Part shown: piece after piece, positions 6,067 through 6,126 of the stretch | How the letters are laid out: the number at the start of each line of letters is the position of its first letter | How positions within the stretch are numbered: position 1 is the stretch's first letter | Position numbers and translations under genes: made by a program | The notes under the pieces: generated by a model | What the model saw: only the letters and a program-made list of their open reading frames with translations | Told to the model about the DNA's origin: nothing | The model's database searches: none | Assembly (NCBI GenBank): GCA_030539135.1 | Contig: JAUNSQ010000041.1 | Location: 1-6,126 of the forward strand | Length of the DNA: 6,126 bases | Reading direction: 5' to 3' | From: Synergistaceae bacterium | GTDB taxonomy: Bacteria; Synergistota; Synergistia; Synergistales; Synergistaceae

Positions 6067-6126
6067 ATGTTTGATGAACTGATCATGAACCTCACGAATA
6101 CCGGAGTGTTCACAGAAAGCTTCAAC
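6067..6126 (+). CDS. Start of an unassigned gene (first 20 codons, 3' truncated)
   Basis: ATG 6067 follows a good AAAGGAG site (6050-6056, 10 nt upstream), and the frame stays open to the window edge. The 20 residues visible, starting MFDELIMNLTNTG, contain a short amphipathic stretch but no domain signature. Position after pduT would suit another microcompartment enzyme, such as an alcohol dehydrogenase, EutH or EutQ. It does not look like the hydrophobic EutH N-terminus I would expect. I do not assign a function. Confidence 0.7.
   Translation, partial: MFDELIMNLTNTGVFTESFN

Noticed and set aside
5487..6125. Open frame of 212 codons on the - strand opposite pduT
   Set aside because: It is fully antisense to pduT, with Cys/Ser/Arg-rich low-quality composition and no domain.

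Overview
The window is an 11-gene stretch from the middle of a bacterial microcompartment (BMC) operon of the ethanolamine/propanediol type. All genes are on the + strand, and gaps run from a 1-nt overlap to 39 nt. No promoter, terminator, tRNA, rRNA, CRISPR array or mobile element is visible, and no stretch over 300 bases lacks a gene. Both end genes are cut by the window edge.

Layout: (1) C-terminus of an EutE/PduP-type CoA-acylating aldehyde dehydrogenase; (2) and (3) two adjacent EutM/PduA-type hexameric shell proteins with nearly identical DNA cores; (4) EutT-type corrinoid adenosyltransferase; (5) PduL-type phosphotransacylase; (6) EutJ-type Hsp70/actin-fold ATPase; (7) a 107-aa protein of unknown function with a helical N-terminus and an EutQ/EutT-N-like C-terminus; (8) EutN/CcmL-type pentameric vertex protein; (9) PduS-type Fe-S/flavin corrinoid reductase; (10) PduT-type tandem-BMC shell trimer with a cluster-ligand cysteine; (11) the first 20 codons of an unassigned gene.

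How they work together (inference from the families): the shell is built from 2, 3, 8 and 10. Inside it, the aldehyde made by a B12-dependent signature enzyme outside this window is oxidised to acyl-CoA by the dehydrogenase. PduL converts acyl-CoA to acyl-phosphate and releases CoA inside the lumen. EutT and PduS form a cofactor-repair arm: PduS reduces cobalamin, EutT adenosylates it, and PduT may carry electrons through the shell. EutT, EutJ and EutN point to ethanolamine as substrate. PduS, PduT and PduL are the alternative pdu-type parts, so the locus is a eut/pdu hybrid of the sort found in anaerobic, largely non-enterobacterial eut loci. The lyase genes (eutBC) are not in view, so the substrate is not proven.

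Organism: roughly balanced GC, strong purine-rich Shine-Dalgarno sites, frequent ATA (Ile) and AGG/AGA (Arg) codons and the gene order suggest an anaerobe from Clostridia or Synergistota rather than an enterobacterium. This is a weak inference. The most notable points are the gene-conversion-like identity of the two shell genes, the unassigned 107-aa protein, and an EutT without the cysteine metal motif.
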